Of a stretch of 64,000 nt of DNA, positions 54,060-62,954 are shown piece after piece (positions within the stretch are counted from its first letter, which is position 1; each line of letters starts with the position of its first letter). The stretch covers positions 1 to 64,000 of the forward strand of contig PMTV01000057.1 of NCBI GenBank assembly GCA_003167215.1. The letters are read 5' to 3'. The DNA comes from Acidobacteriota bacterium. GTDB taxonomy: Bacteria; Acidobacteriota; Terriglobia; Acidiferrales; UBA7541. A program made the translations under genes and the position numbers. The notes beneath the pieces are model-generated. The model made no database searches. It was not told where the DNA came from and saw only the letters and a list, made by a program, of their open reading frames with translations.

Positions 54060-55199
54060 CTAGCCGAATATATCTTTCACTTTCTCGAAAAAGCTCGAAG
54101 ATCGCTCGGCAGGCTTGTTTTCTACCTTCAAAGACGCGCCCAGCTGCTCCAGTAGCCGGCGCTGCTCGCGCGACACCTTCGACGGAATCACCACGCGGAT
54201 ACTGATGTAGAGGTCGCCTCGGCCGCCATGCGGATTTGGCATCCCTTTGGACTTCTTGCGAAAAATCTGCCCGGACTGCGTCCCTTCCGGAATCTCCAGA
54301 GTATCTTCACCCTGCAGCGTTGGGACTTTAATCGTCACTCCCAGCGACGCCTGGGTGACGCTGATCGGAATCGTGCAATATAGATCCGCGCCGCGGCGTT
54401 CGAAAAAGGCGTGTTCCCTCACTTCAAGGAAAATATAAAGATCTCCTGTCGGGCCTCCGTTCGTGCCCGGTTCGCCTTGGTTCGTCATCCGCAAACGCGT
54501 GCCCGAATCCACGCCGGCGGGAATGCCAACGTCCAAAGTCCTTTCGCGTTCGATGCGGCCCTGCCCGCGGCAAGTGACGCAAGTGTCGCGAATCACCTGC
54601 CCCGCGCCTTGGCATGCTGGGCAAGTGCGCGTGATCGAGAAGAATCCCTGCTGGTAAGCCAGTTGCCCGTGCCCTTTGCAAGTGCTGCAGGTTGACGTGC
54701 CGCTTCCTGGTTTCGCTCCGGTCCCTTTGCAAGCCTCACACGCTTCATGCCGCGCGATGCGAATCTTTGTATTTACTCCCGTGGCGGCTTCTTCAAAGGT
54801 GAGCGACATGTCGTAGCGCAAATCTGCGCCACGCTGCCCTCTTTGCCGGCCGCCTCGTCGCCTTCCTCCGCCCAATACCTCGTCGAACCCAAAAAGGTCG
54901 CCGAGAATATCCTGAAATTCTTCGAAGATGCTGGCGTTGAAACCGGAATCGAACCCGCGGCTTCCCAGTCCGGCAGCGCCGTAGCGGTCATACACCGCGC
55001 GCTTCTGCGGATCGGAAAGAACCGCGTAAGCTTCGCTGGCCGCCCGAAAACTTTCTTCCGCTTCCGGCTTCTTTTCCAGATTGCGGTCGGGGTGATATTG
55101 CAAAGCAGCTTTGCGATACGCCGATTTAATCTGCTCGGGCGAAGCTTCGCGCGCCACGCCCAGAACTTCGTAGAAATCTTTGGAATTCGTTGCGGCCAT
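54060..55199 (-). CDS. dnaJ: Chaperone DnaJ
   Basis: A 379-residue type I Hsp40. The J domain has F-Y-E-V-L-G-V-A-R-E-A-S and the H-P-D triad in Y-H-P-D-R-N. A glycine-rich region and four C-x-x-C-x-G-x-G zinc repeats (CEACKGTG, CSTCKGHG, CPACQGAG, CVTCRGQG) follow, then the C-terminal substrate domain. It stimulates DnaK ATPase. It sits 90 bases after grpE; dnaK is not here. Confidence 0.96.
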   Translation of the reverse strand: MAATNSKDFYEVLGVAREASPEQIKSAYRKAALQYHPDRNLEKKPEAEESFRAASEAYAVLSDPQKRAVYDRYGAAGLGSRGFDSGFNASIFEEFQDILGDLFGFDEVLGGGRRRGGRQRGQRGADLRYDMSLTFEEAATGVNTKIRIARHEACEACKGTGAKPGSGTSTCSTCKGHGQLAYQQGFFSITRTCPACQGAGQVIRDTCVTCRGQGRIERERTLDVGIPAGVDSGTRLRMTNQGEPGTNGGPTGDLYIFLEVREHAFFERRGADLYCTIPISVTQASLGVTIKVPTLQGEDTLEIPEGTQSGQIFRKKSKGMPNPHGGRGDLYISIRVVIPSKVSREQRRLLEQLGASLKVENKPAERSSSFFEKVKDIFG

Positions 55200-55289
55200 C
55201 GGTCCCTTTTCTATTCCTATTCGAGTGTAGCGCTCACGCGTACTGGAAGCCTGCTTCAGACTGGTATTGATTCGATGCCGTCCGGGCGC

Positions 55290-55892
55290 TTACGATTCTT
55301 TCGCCGCCGCCACGCGCACCATCGCTGGCCGCAGCACGCGGTCGTGAAAGATATACCCAGGCTGCATTTCGCCAATCACCGTGCCATCCTCGTGTTCCGT
55401 GGTCTCCACGCTTTCAATCGCGTGATGCAGATGCGGATCGAATTGTTTCCCCGTCGCTTCAATGCGCTCAACACCCTGTTTGGCAAGCAAGTCCCATAAT
55501 TGTTTCCGGATCAGCTCGAATCCCTTGCGGTATTCCGCATACCGAGGATCGTCGCGGGCCTCCAGAGCGCGGTCAAACGCGTCCAGCACCGGCAAGATGC
55601 CCTCGATAAGCAATTCAACGCCGCGATGCCGGTCGTGCTGCCGTTCCTTCTCCATCCGCTTGCGATAATTCTCAAAGTCGGCCTGGCGCCGCACCAGCGT
55701 ATCCGTTAGTTCTTTCTTCTCGGCGAGCAGTTTTTGCACTTCCTCTGACGCCGAGCCGCCTTCCACTTGCGGATCCAGCGCGCGAGCCGCTGCCGGGCTA
55801 TCACCTGTTGCAGACTCTCCGCGGTCCACCAATTTGCCCTCTCTGGTCGCTACGAAGGGTTTTGAATTTTCTTTGTCTTTATTCGATGCCAT
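55290..55892 (-). CDS. grpE: Nucleotide exchange factor GrpE
   Basis: A 200-residue protein (start 55892, M-A-S-N-K-D-K). An acidic N-terminus and a long coiled coil (TDTLVRRQADFENYRKRMEK) precede the beta domain with H-L-H-H-A-I and G-Y-I-F-H-D-R-V-L-R-P-A-M-V-R-V. It releases ADP from DnaK. It begins four bases after the hrcA stop, so hrcA-grpE-dnaJ is one unit. Confidence 0.95.
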   Translation of the reverse strand: MASNKDKENSKPFVATREGKLVDRGESATGDSPAAARALDPQVEGGSASEEVQKLLAEKKELTDTLVRRQADFENYRKRMEKERQHDRHRGVELLIEGILPVLDAFDRALEARDDPRYAEYRKGFELIRKQLWDLLAKQGVERIEATGKQFDPHLHHAIESVETTEHEDGTVIGEMQPGYIFHDRVLRPAMVRVAAAKES

Positions 55893-55896
55893 AATT

Positions 55897-56940
55897 TCAA
55901 CCGCCTTCTTGGTTCTCGGAGAAAAACTGCGCCATGAACGCAACCGCCGTGATCACCCGCTCGTAGTGCATGCGCATCGGCGCGAGAATGCCAAGCGTCC
56001 CTTGCACCTGGTCGTTCGAAGAATACGACGCCGAAACCAGCGCCAGGTGTTTTCCGCCATTCGAAATTTTATCAAGCCCGAGTTCCACATGCACGGCCTC
56101 GGGCGATTCAATGCAGCCGCTCAATAATGCGATCAGCCGGTCTTTTTCTTCAATCGCCTGCAGCAGTTCGCGCAACTGCTCCTGGTTCGTAAAATCGGGT
56201 GAAGCAGCAATCTGCGCCGCGCCTTCCACGTAAATCTTGCGGTCGCCGCCATCCCCTAAAATGCTCGGATCGCACAGCAGCAGTGCGTCATCCGCCATTC
56301 GGCCATACTGCTCGCGGTCGCGGTCGAGCTGTTTTCGCAGATCCGCGCGCATGGCTTCCAGCGTCCAGCCAATATAATGGCGATTCAGATAGTCCGCGAT
56401 GCGGTCCAAATCTTCCTGGCGAAACGGCCGTTCCGGACGAATCAGTTTGTCGCGCGCCACGCCACCGCCAGAAATCAGTACCACCAGCACGCGGCTATCC
56501 GGCAGAAGCAAAAACCGCAGATGCTCCACCACGCTGCGCGCCAGCGGCGGCGAAATAAAAATTCCCAACCCGCGTGAAACCGCCGCGAGAACGTGGCTCG
56601 CGCGCTCCATCACCGCTTCGGGCGTCTGTGCCGCTTCCAACTCTCTGCGAATCCACTGGCGATCTTCCGGGCTGGCCGTAGCCTGCGCCGCTACTTGCTC
56701 CACGAAAAAACGGTACGCCGCCGCCGTCGGCACCCGGCCCGCGGAAGTGTGCGGCTGGTAAAGCAGTCCTTCGTCTTCCAGATCGGCCATCACATTGCGC
56801 ACCGTCGCGGAACTCAGCGGCTCGATGTGCATGCGCGAAATGCTGCGCGATGACACCGGTTCCCCGGTCTCGATGTATGCGCGCACCACGTCTGTCAGGA
56901 TCTGTTGATGCCGCTTCTGCTGTAGGATCGTCGGGCTCAT
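55897..56940 (-). CDS. hrcA: Heat-inducible transcription repressor HrcA
   Basis: A 347-residue repressor. The winged-helix start is R-H-Q-Q-I-L-T-D-V-V-R-A-Y-I-E-T-G-E-P-V-S-S-R-S, with A-T-V-R-N-V-M-A-D-L-E-D-E-G-L. The middle and end (R-V-L-V-V-L-I-S-G-G-G) contain the GAF-like and insert regions. It normally binds CIRCE sites to repress chaperone genes. No CIRCE was seen upstream. A promoter is proposed at 57005-57033. Confidence 0.95.
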   Translation of the reverse strand: MSPTILQQKRHQQILTDVVRAYIETGEPVSSRSISRMHIEPLSSATVRNVMADLEDEGLLYQPHTSAGRVPTAAAYRFFVEQVAAQATASPEDRQWIRRELEAAQTPEAVMERASHVLAAVSRGLGIFISPPLARSVVEHLRFLLLPDSRVLVVLISGGGVARDKLIRPERPFRQEDLDRIADYLNRHYIGWTLEAMRADLRKQLDRDREQYGRMADDALLLCDPSILGDGGDRKIYVEGAAQIAASPDFTNQEQLRELLQAIEEKDRLIALLSGCIESPEAVHVELGLDKISNGGKHLALVSASYSSNDQVQGTLGILAPMRMHYERVITAVAFMAQFFSENQEGG

Positions 56941-57004
56941 GGTTTAAAGCAGGTTAACTCCTGGGCCGCCGCCACAGTTTCGTAGCAACCCAACCTTACA
57001 TTTC

Positions 57005-57033
57005 AGTTTAGTCGGTGGAGTTGAAAGCGTCAA
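57005..57033 (-). promoter_or_regulatory. Promoter of the hrcA-grpE-dnaJ unit
   Basis: On the minus strand TTGACG (57033-57028) is followed after 17 bases by TAAACT (57010-57005). This is 65 bases before the hrcA ATG at 56940. The canonical CIRCE inverted repeat (TTAGCACTC/GAGTGCTAA) is not found here. Confidence 0.5.
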
Positions 57034-57175
57034 CCGCGCGCAACTCGGGGTTGCGCAAGGTAAGCACATTGAATCGTCCGCGGAAACACTCGATATTTTT
57101 GTTGGGTCTGAGCTTCCCTAAAGCTCGTGTCCGGGTTCTTCAACGAAACCCCCGGCCCTGAACCCCGCGCCGGCT

Positions 57176-59299
57176 TCACCAAATGCGGCAGCGCAGCGCC
57201 TCAGCCCGCACCATCGGCGAATCCGCCTTGCAACCCCACGCCTTTGCAAACGCAGGCATGTTGGAAACCGGTCCCTTCGTGCGAAACGGTCCCAGCGGAT
57301 GCGGATTCGTCGCTACCATCACTCGTGCATACTCCGGACGCACGCTTCCCGCCCATATTTGCGCAAATGCTATGAAATATCGCTGCTCGGCAGTGAAACC
57401 ATCAATCTTTTCCGGCGCAGGTTTCCCCTCAAAAGACTTCTCCATCGCGGCATACGCAATCGTCAATCCGCCCAAGTCCGCGATGCTCTCGCCTTCTACC
57501 AGCTTGCCGTTTTCATGCAGCCCCTTCTCCACTTCAAATTCGTCAAACTGCTTCGCCACGCAATCTCCCCGCGCTTTAAAATTCGCCAGGTCTTCGGGAG
57601 TCCACCAATTTTTCAGATTTCCCTGCGCGTCGAATTTTGCGCCTTCATCGTCGAATCCGTGCGTCATCTCGTGGCCGATTACCATTCCAATCCCGCCATA
57701 GTTCATGGCATCATCGCGATTCGCGTCGTAAAAAGGCGGCTGCAGAATCCCCGCCGGAAATACGATCTCGTTCATCGACGGGTTGTAATAAGCATTAACC
57801 GTCGGCGGAGTCATTCCCCATTCCGTGCGATCCACCGGCTTGCCTATTTTGGAAAGCTCGCGAGCCACCTCGAACTCCCCGCCGCGAATCACGTTGTCCG
57901 CATACGGCCCGCGCTCCACTTTGTACGCTGAATAATCCTTCCATTTATCCGGATACCCGATTTTGATCATGATGGCATCCAGCTTCACCGCGGCTTGCTT
58001 CCGTGTCTCCGGGCTCATCCAGTCAAGCGTCGCCAGATCGTCTCGCAACGCCGCTATCAGATTCTTGACCATCACCACTGCCTTGGCCTTCGCTTCCGGC
58101 GGGAAATTCTCCTTGACGTAGTACTGCCCCAGTGCCTCGCCTAGCGTTCCATCCGTCGCTTGCACGCAACGGCGCCAACGCGGCAGCAGTTCCTTCGTCC
58201 CCTGCAGCGTCCGCCCATAAAAATCAAAGTTCTCATTCACAAATTTTGACGAGAGTCCCGGCGCGGCATCGTGGATCAAGTGCCAGCGCAAATAAACTTT
58301 CCAGTCCGCGAGCGGAACCGACGTCAAAGACGCATTCAGCGCCTTGAAAAACTCGGGTTGACTGACATTCATGCCCGAAACCGGCGGCGCGCCTACTTCG
58401 GTAAGAAATTCGGCCCACTCAAAATTCGGAGTCAGCTCCTTAAGCTGCGCCAAAGTCATCATGTGATAAATGTGCTCCGGGTCGCGTCGCTCCACATTGG
58501 TCATGGACGCTTTTGCCAGCGAAGTCTCGATATCCATCACTTTCTTTGCTTCCGCGACCGCGGTTGCTTCGTCATCGCCCGCCAGCTTGAACATGTTCGT
58601 CACGTGTTGCACGTAAGCCGCCCGCAGCGTTACTGATTTCTCGTCGTCCTTCGTGTAGTAGTCTCGATCCGGCAATCCCAGCCCGCCCTGCCGCGCCCGG
58701 GCAATCACTTGCGTGCTGTTTTTGAAATCCTGCTCGGACTCGAAACCGAAGACCGCTCGCACCCCTTCACGTTGCAGGTGGGCGATTTCCGCCTGCAGTG
58801 TCTTCGCATCATTTATGTCCTCGATACGCTTAAGGTCGGGCTGCAGCGGCTTGATGCCCGCCGTCTCGATGGCAGCCTCGTCCATGCAACTCGCATAAAA
58901 ATCGCCAATCTTCTGCCAGTTCGAGCCCGGCGCGGCGCTCTTGTCCGCCGCAGCTTTTTCCAGGATCCCGCGCAACACATTCTCGTTGTCTTCACGAAGT
59001 TTATTGAACGTGCCCCACGACGGATAAGCCGCGGGAATCTCATGGCTCTTCACCCAGCCGCCGTCGGCAAACTGAAAGAAATCATCGCAAGGAGAAACCG
59101 AACGATCCAGATTCGCCAGATCGAATCCATGCCCGGTCTGTTCATCCCCGACGCCGGCCGTGTAGCAGCCTCCTCCCGCGGAACTTTCCGCCGAAATGGT
59201 CTCGATATTTTGGCGCGGGTCAGCGCTCTGCGCCGCCAGTCCCAGCGGCGAAACCATAATCAGAATGCCCAGCAGAACAAACGGAGCGCGTCGAATCAT
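57176..59299 (-). CDS. M13 family metallopeptidase (neprilysin/PepO-like)
   Basis: A 707-residue protein with a signal peptide (APFVLLGILIMVSPLGLAAQ). The catalytic zinc motif is V-I-G-H-E-M-T-H-G-F-D-D (HExxH) and the third ligand is in E-S-I-A-D-L-G-G. The N-terminal lobe starts S-P-C-D-D-F-F-Q-F-A-D-G-G-W, and N-A-Y-Y-N-P-S-M-N-E-I-V-F-P-A-G-I-L precedes the active site. The end reads L-R-C-R-I-W, slightly unlike the usual C-R-V-W. It probably cuts oligopeptides in the periplasm. Confidence 0.93.
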   Translation of the reverse strand: MIRRAPFVLLGILIMVSPLGLAAQSADPRQNIETISAESSAGGGCYTAGVGDEQTGHGFDLANLDRSVSPCDDFFQFADGGWVKSHEIPAAYPSWGTFNKLREDNENVLRGILEKAAADKSAAPGSNWQKIGDFYASCMDEAAIETAGIKPLQPDLKRIEDINDAKTLQAEIAHLQREGVRAVFGFESEQDFKNSTQVIARARQGGLGLPDRDYYTKDDEKSVTLRAAYVQHVTNMFKLAGDDEATAVAEAKKVMDIETSLAKASMTNVERRDPEHIYHMMTLAQLKELTPNFEWAEFLTEVGAPPVSGMNVSQPEFFKALNASLTSVPLADWKVYLRWHLIHDAAPGLSSKFVNENFDFYGRTLQGTKELLPRWRRCVQATDGTLGEALGQYYVKENFPPEAKAKAVVMVKNLIAALRDDLATLDWMSPETRKQAAVKLDAIMIKIGYPDKWKDYSAYKVERGPYADNVIRGGEFEVARELSKIGKPVDRTEWGMTPPTVNAYYNPSMNEIVFPAGILQPPFYDANRDDAMNYGGIGMVIGHEMTHGFDDEGAKFDAQGNLKNWWTPEDLANFKARGDCVAKQFDEFEVEKGLHENGKLVEGESIADLGGLTIAYAAMEKSFEGKPAPEKIDGFTAEQRYFIAFAQIWAGSVRPEYARVMVATNPHPLGPFRTKGPVSNMPAFAKAWGCKADSPMVRAEALRCRIW

Positions 59300-59463
59300 C
59301 GAATTCCCTCTTTCATTCGGATTTGAATCTCACACGCCAGTGCGGGAGTTGAGCCGAAATTCCGTCGGGTGGCAAGAGCGGGCGTGTCGCTGTTCGGATT
59401 GTGACCGCACAACCCCGCCAAGTCAACCGCGCCTCAGTGCGTCTCGCCGGCTAGAGTCTCCCC

Positions 59464-59672
59464 CGTGGAAGGGCGGGGGCTTCAGCCCCGGGGTCCGTCC
59501 GTGCATCGACTTGGGGCTTTAGCCCCTGAAGGCCAGCCACCGATATTGCCGCCACAATCCTCGATCGTAAACTTCGTTCGTTTTGGAAGGGCGGGGCTTC
59601 AGTTTACCCTGAGCGTAGCGAAGGGCCCCGCCGTCCGTCCGTGCATCGACTTGGGGCTTTAGTCCCTGAAGC
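59464..59672. repeat. Two REP-like palindromic units
   Basis: A 30-base block (59493-59522 and 59633-59662, 140 bases apart) is identical in both copies: GTCCGTCCGTGC... to GGGGCTTTAG. Each is preceded by GGGCGGGG(G)CTTCAG and followed by CCCTGAAG, so G/C-rich stems such as GGGGCTTTAGCCCC can form. The second copy contains an inserted CCTGAGCGTAGCGAAGG. This is typical of dispersed intergenic repeats; the element family is unnamed. Confidence 0.65.
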
Positions 59673-59700
59673 CGGACGAGTTCTGAAAATAAACTTCATA

Positions 59701-59729
59701 TTGACACTCTATAGGAGCTAACCTATTGT
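59701..59729 (+). promoter_or_regulatory. padR promoter
   Basis: TTGACA (59701-59706) and TATTGT (59724-59729) are separated by 17 bases, a good sigma-70 pair, 26 bases before the padR ATG. Confidence 0.65.
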
Positions 59730-59750
59730 CCTACAGATCGTCTATAGGAG
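59708..59750. promoter_or_regulatory. Putative PadR operator repeats
   Basis: TCTATAGGAG occurs at 59708-59717 and 59741-59750. ATAGG (59711-59715) pairs with CCTAT (59722-59726), and TCCTA (59729-59733) pairs with TAGGA (59745-59749). The sites cover the promoter spacer and the ribosome site, fitting autorepression by the PadR protein. Confidence 0.55.
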
Positions 59751-59754
59751 AATC

Positions 59755-60087
59755 ATGACACCAGATCAAACCAATCTCCTCCAGGGCACCCTCGACATGA
59801 TGATTCTGAAATCTCTGGCCCTGGACCAAATGCACGGCCTCGGCATCTCCCGCCGCATCGAACAACTCACAAAAGGCACTTTTCACGTCAAGCCCGGCTC
59901 CCTCTTCCCCGCTCTCCATCGCATGGAAGAAGAAGGCTGGCTCGTCTCTTCCTGGGGCGAATCGGAAAATAATCGCCGCGCAAAGTATTACCGATTGACC
60001 CGGGCCGGCCGCCGCCAGCTCGAATCCGAAACTCAACGCTGGGGCCGAATTTCCTTGGCCATCGCCCGTGCCCTGGAAGCTTCCTAG
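59755..60087 (+). CDS. PadR family transcriptional regulator
   Basis: A 110-residue winged-helix regulator: T-L-D-M-M-I-L-K-S-L-A, Y or L variants then I-S-R-R-I-E-Q-L, P-G-S-L-F-P-A-L-H-R-M-E-E-E-G-W, and Y-R-L-T-R-A-G-R-R-Q-L. The GGAG of the upstream repeat also serves as ribosome site. It is immediately upstream (29 bases) of a MacB-like permease, the arrangement common in acidobacteria; it probably represses this pair. Confidence 0.92.
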   Translation: MTPDQTNLLQGTLDMMILKSLALDQMHGLGISRRIEQLTKGTFHVKPGSLFPALHRMEEEGWLVSSWGESENNRRAKYYRLTRAGRRQLESETQRWGRISLAIARALEAS

Positions 60088-60116
60088 GTTCGCGTAGTCA
60101 GGAAGGAGCAGAAAGC

Positions 60117-62762
60117 ATGCCCACGCTCTCGCGAATGAAAAACTTCTTCCGAAATATTTTCGCCAAGCGCCGCAACGACGGTGACCTTGACGACGAAGTG
60201 CATTTCTACGTTGACTTGCTTGCGGAGGAAAAGATGCGCGCAGGGATGAACCCGGAAGAAGCGCGCCGCACGGCTCGAATCGAGCTAGGCGGCATCGAGC
60301 AAGTAAAAGAACAAGTCCGCGAAGTCCGCGCCGGCGCTTGGCTCGACACCGTCATCCAGGACCTTCGCTACGGCGCCCGCATGCTCCGCAAGAATCCCGG
60401 CTTCACCGCCATCGCCGTCCTCACCCTCGCTCTCGGTATCGGCGCCAACACTGCGATCTTCTCGGTTGTCAGCGCTGTCATCCTTCGTCCTTTGCCCTAC
60501 GCGAATCCTCAACAACTGATTGTTCTCAGGGAAACGACGCAGAGCGTTGGACCTCATTCTCCTTCCTATCCTGATTTTCTCGATTGGCGAAAACAGAGCA
60601 GAAGTTTCAGCCAAATGGCCGCAATCAACAATCGGGAGTTCAATTTGTCGGGTGTCGCTCAACCTGAAAATATCAGCGGCTATGTCGTGTCAGCGAATTG
60701 TCTCTCGATGTTGGGCGTGCGGCCCTTTCTCGGTCGAGATTTCCTGCCATCGGAAGATGCTCCCGGCACTGCCCCCATCGTCCTATTAAGCTACGCTTTG
60801 TGGCAGTCCCATTTGGGCGCAGATCCCAGTGCCGTTGGGAAAAGCATCACGCTCGACGGCCGAAGTTTCACCATCATCGGCGTCCTTCCTCCAAACATTC
60901 GCCTCCTCGAGAAGACAGACATCCTAGCTCCCATCGGCGTCTGGGCCGGGGACACCGATATGACGGACCGCGGAGACCGCGGAGACATGGATGCTGTCGG
61001 CCGGCTCGTTTCAGGTGCTTCCATCAGCCAGGCGCAAGCGGAAATGGACACGATTGCTGCAAATCTGCGAAAAGAATATCCCGCCACAAATAGCGGCGTC
61101 GGAATCAGCATGGCATCCCTCCGAGACGAGTTGGTAGGCGACAGTCGCCCGCCAATCCTCGTACTTTTCGGCGCCGTTGTGTTTGTTCTCCTCATCGCCT
61201 GCGTCAACGTCGCCAACTTGTTTCTCGTACGTGGAGCGGCCCGTGCCAGAGAAATTGCCGTCCGCCAAGCCTGCGGCGCAAGTCGTCAGCGGCTGGTCCG
61301 TCAGATGCTCACCGAGAGTTTTCTACTCGCCTTCCTCGGCGGCGGACTAGGAATTCTTTTCGGAGCGCTCGGAATTGAAGGCCTGCGCCGGTTGGTTTCG
61401 ATGGACATGCTTCAAGGCGCAATCATCGGAATGGACCGCAGCGTCCTGCTCTTTAGCGGCGCGATGGTCGTATTCGTTGCCATCGCATTCGGTCTCGTTC
61501 CGGCCTGGCAAGCTTCGCAGCCGCACGTCCAGGAAACATTGAAGGACGGCGGTCGAAGCTCCACAGCCAGCGCCGCGCAGCACCGCCTGCGTGGCGTGTT
61601 GGTGATGGCTGAGACAGCGCTCGCGCTCGTGCTCCTGGTAGGCGCGGGCCTAATGATGAAAAGTATGTATCGTCTGCTGCAAGTGGATCCGGGCTTTCGC
61701 CCCGAGCGTGTGCTCACCATGGAAATAAATTTGCGCACCGCGCAGTACTCCAAACCGGAAGCATCTTCGAATTTCTGGCGCCAGGTTCTCGATAGAGTTC
61801 GCGCGTTGCCTGGCGTAGATACCGCGGCGCTCGGGACCGTTCTCCCTCTGTCAGGCAATCACAATCGGGGTGACATCACAATTGAAGGCTTGCCCACTCC
61901 CGACCCGGGAAAGTTTCCGCATCCCGACTTCCACATGGTCTCGCCGAGCTACATCGACGCGCTCAGCATTCCCCTGCTGCGCGGACGGAATTTCACCGAC
62001 GCGGACACCGATACAGCTTCACAAGTGGCGCTGATCAACGCCACGATGGCGCGCCGCTTTTGGCCCAACGAAGACCCCACCGGCAAGCGCTTTCACTTCG
62101 GCCATCCCGGATCGACGGAGCCATGGATGGAGATTATCGGCGTCGTGGGCGACACAAAACTTTACGGCCTGTCCAATCCGTCCCGCCTAGAGCTGTATCT
62201 GCCGCTCCAACAAAGTCACCCAAACGATATGTTCCTGGTGCTGCGTTCTGCGATTGATCCCGCGAGCCTTACTCCGGCCGTGCGTGACGCAGTCGCCAGC
62301 ATCGACAAAGACCAGCCGGTTTTCAACGTCAATACCATGAAACAGCTGGTGGACGCTTCCGTCGCGACTCGCCACATCACTCTTGTTCTTCTCGGACTCT
62401 TTAGCGGCCTCGCCCTTCTGCTCGCTGCGATTGGAATTTACGGCGTCATCTCCTACAGCGTCCAGCAAAGGACCCACGAAATCGGCATTCGCATGGCCCT
62501 CGGCGCGCAACGCAGCGACGTTCTCCGCCTCGTCGTCGGTCAAGGTGTGAAACTCGCTGCGCTCGGAATCGCCATCGGCATTGCCGCAGCCTTCGGGCTC
62601 ACGCGCTTAATGGCCAGCCTGCTTTTCGGCGTCGGCGCGTATGATCCCGTCGCATTCGTCACCGCCGCGATAATTCTGCTGCTCGTCGCGATCGCCGCCT
62701 GCTACATCCCTGCTCGGCGCGCCATCGCCGTGGACCCCATGGTCGCTCTGCGTTACGAATGA
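60117..62762 (+). CDS. MacB/FtsX-type ABC permease (ADOP family)
   Basis: An 881-residue membrane protein. The N-terminus carries a helical segment (L-D-D-E-V-H-F-Y-V-D-L-L-A-E-E-K), then L-R-Y-G-A-R-M-L-R-K-N-P-G-F-T and a first membrane helix (AIAVLTLALGIGANTAIFSV) with a periplasmic MacB domain. A second half ends L-L-A-A-I-G-I-Y-G-V-I-S-Y-S-V-Q-Q-R and A-V-D-P-M-V-A-L-R-Y-E. This duplicated arrangement without an adjacent ATPase is the acidobacterial orphan permease type. Its substrate is unknown. Confidence 0.9.
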   Translation: MPTLSRMKNFFRNIFAKRRNDGDLDDEVHFYVDLLAEEKMRAGMNPEEARRTARIELGGIEQVKEQVREVRAGAWLDTVIQDLRYGARMLRKNPGFTAIAVLTLALGIGANTAIFSVVSAVILRPLPYANPQQLIVLRETTQSVGPHSPSYPDFLDWRKQSRSFSQMAAINNREFNLSGVAQPENISGYVVSANCLSMLGVRPFLGRDFLPSEDAPGTAPIVLLSYALWQSHLGADPSAVGKSITLDGRSFTIIGVLPPNIRLLEKTDILAPIGVWAGDTDMTDRGDRGDMDAVGRLVSGASISQAQAEMDTIAANLRKEYPATNSGVGISMASLRDELVGDSRPPILVLFGAVVFVLLIACVNVANLFLVRGAARAREIAVRQACGASRQRLVRQMLTESFLLAFLGGGLGILFGALGIEGLRRLVSMDMLQGAIIGMDRSVLLFSGAMVVFVAIAFGLVPAWQASQPHVQETLKDGGRSSTASAAQHRLRGVLVMAETALALVLLVGAGLMMKSMYRLLQVDPGFRPERVLTMEINLRTAQYSKPEASSNFWRQVLDRVRALPGVDTAALGTVLPLSGNHNRGDITIEGLPTPDPGKFPHPDFHMVSPSYIDALSIPLLRGRNFTDADTDTASQVALINATMARRFWPNEDPTGKRFHFGHPGSTEPWMEIIGVVGDTKLYGLSNPSRLELYLPLQQSHPNDMFLVLRSAIDPASLTPAVRDAVASIDKDQPVFNVNTMKQLVDASVATRHITLVLLGLFSGLALLLAAIGIYGVISYSVQQRTHEIGIRMALGAQRSDVLRLVVGQGVKLAALGIAIGIAAAFGLTRLMASLLFGVGAYDPVAFVTAAIILLLVAIAACYIPARRAIAVDPMVALRYE

Positions 62763-62903
62763 TTCTCTGCGGAGCCAGTCGCTTTCGCCCCGCAAACCGA
62801 AACCATCCGGGCATCCCCATTCGCTCTGCCACGCACGATGCCGTACTAAGCGTCGCGGCCGTACCGGTACACAATAAATCACTCCTCGCCCCACATTCTC
62901 AAT

Positions 62904-62931
62904 TTACAGTCGCTTCCTACGCATGTAATAT
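62904..62931 (+). promoter_or_regulatory. Candidate promoter before the 297-aa gene
   Basis: TTACAG (62904-62909) and TAATAT (62926-62931) are spaced by 16 bases, 23 bases before the start codon. Confidence 0.4.
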
Positions 62932-62954
62932 TTGGACTAGTCTGTGAGGTATCT

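Larger units (their letters stand above)
59300..59754. other. Repeat-bearing intergenic region
   Basis: 455 bases between two divergently oriented genes. It holds two REP-like units (59464-59531 and 59586-59672), described separately, and the padR promoter-operator at its right end. Otherwise no gene is seen. Confidence 0.6.

Noticed and set aside
56941-57175. CIRCE element before hrcA
   Set aside because: The canonical inverted repeat is not present by eye.
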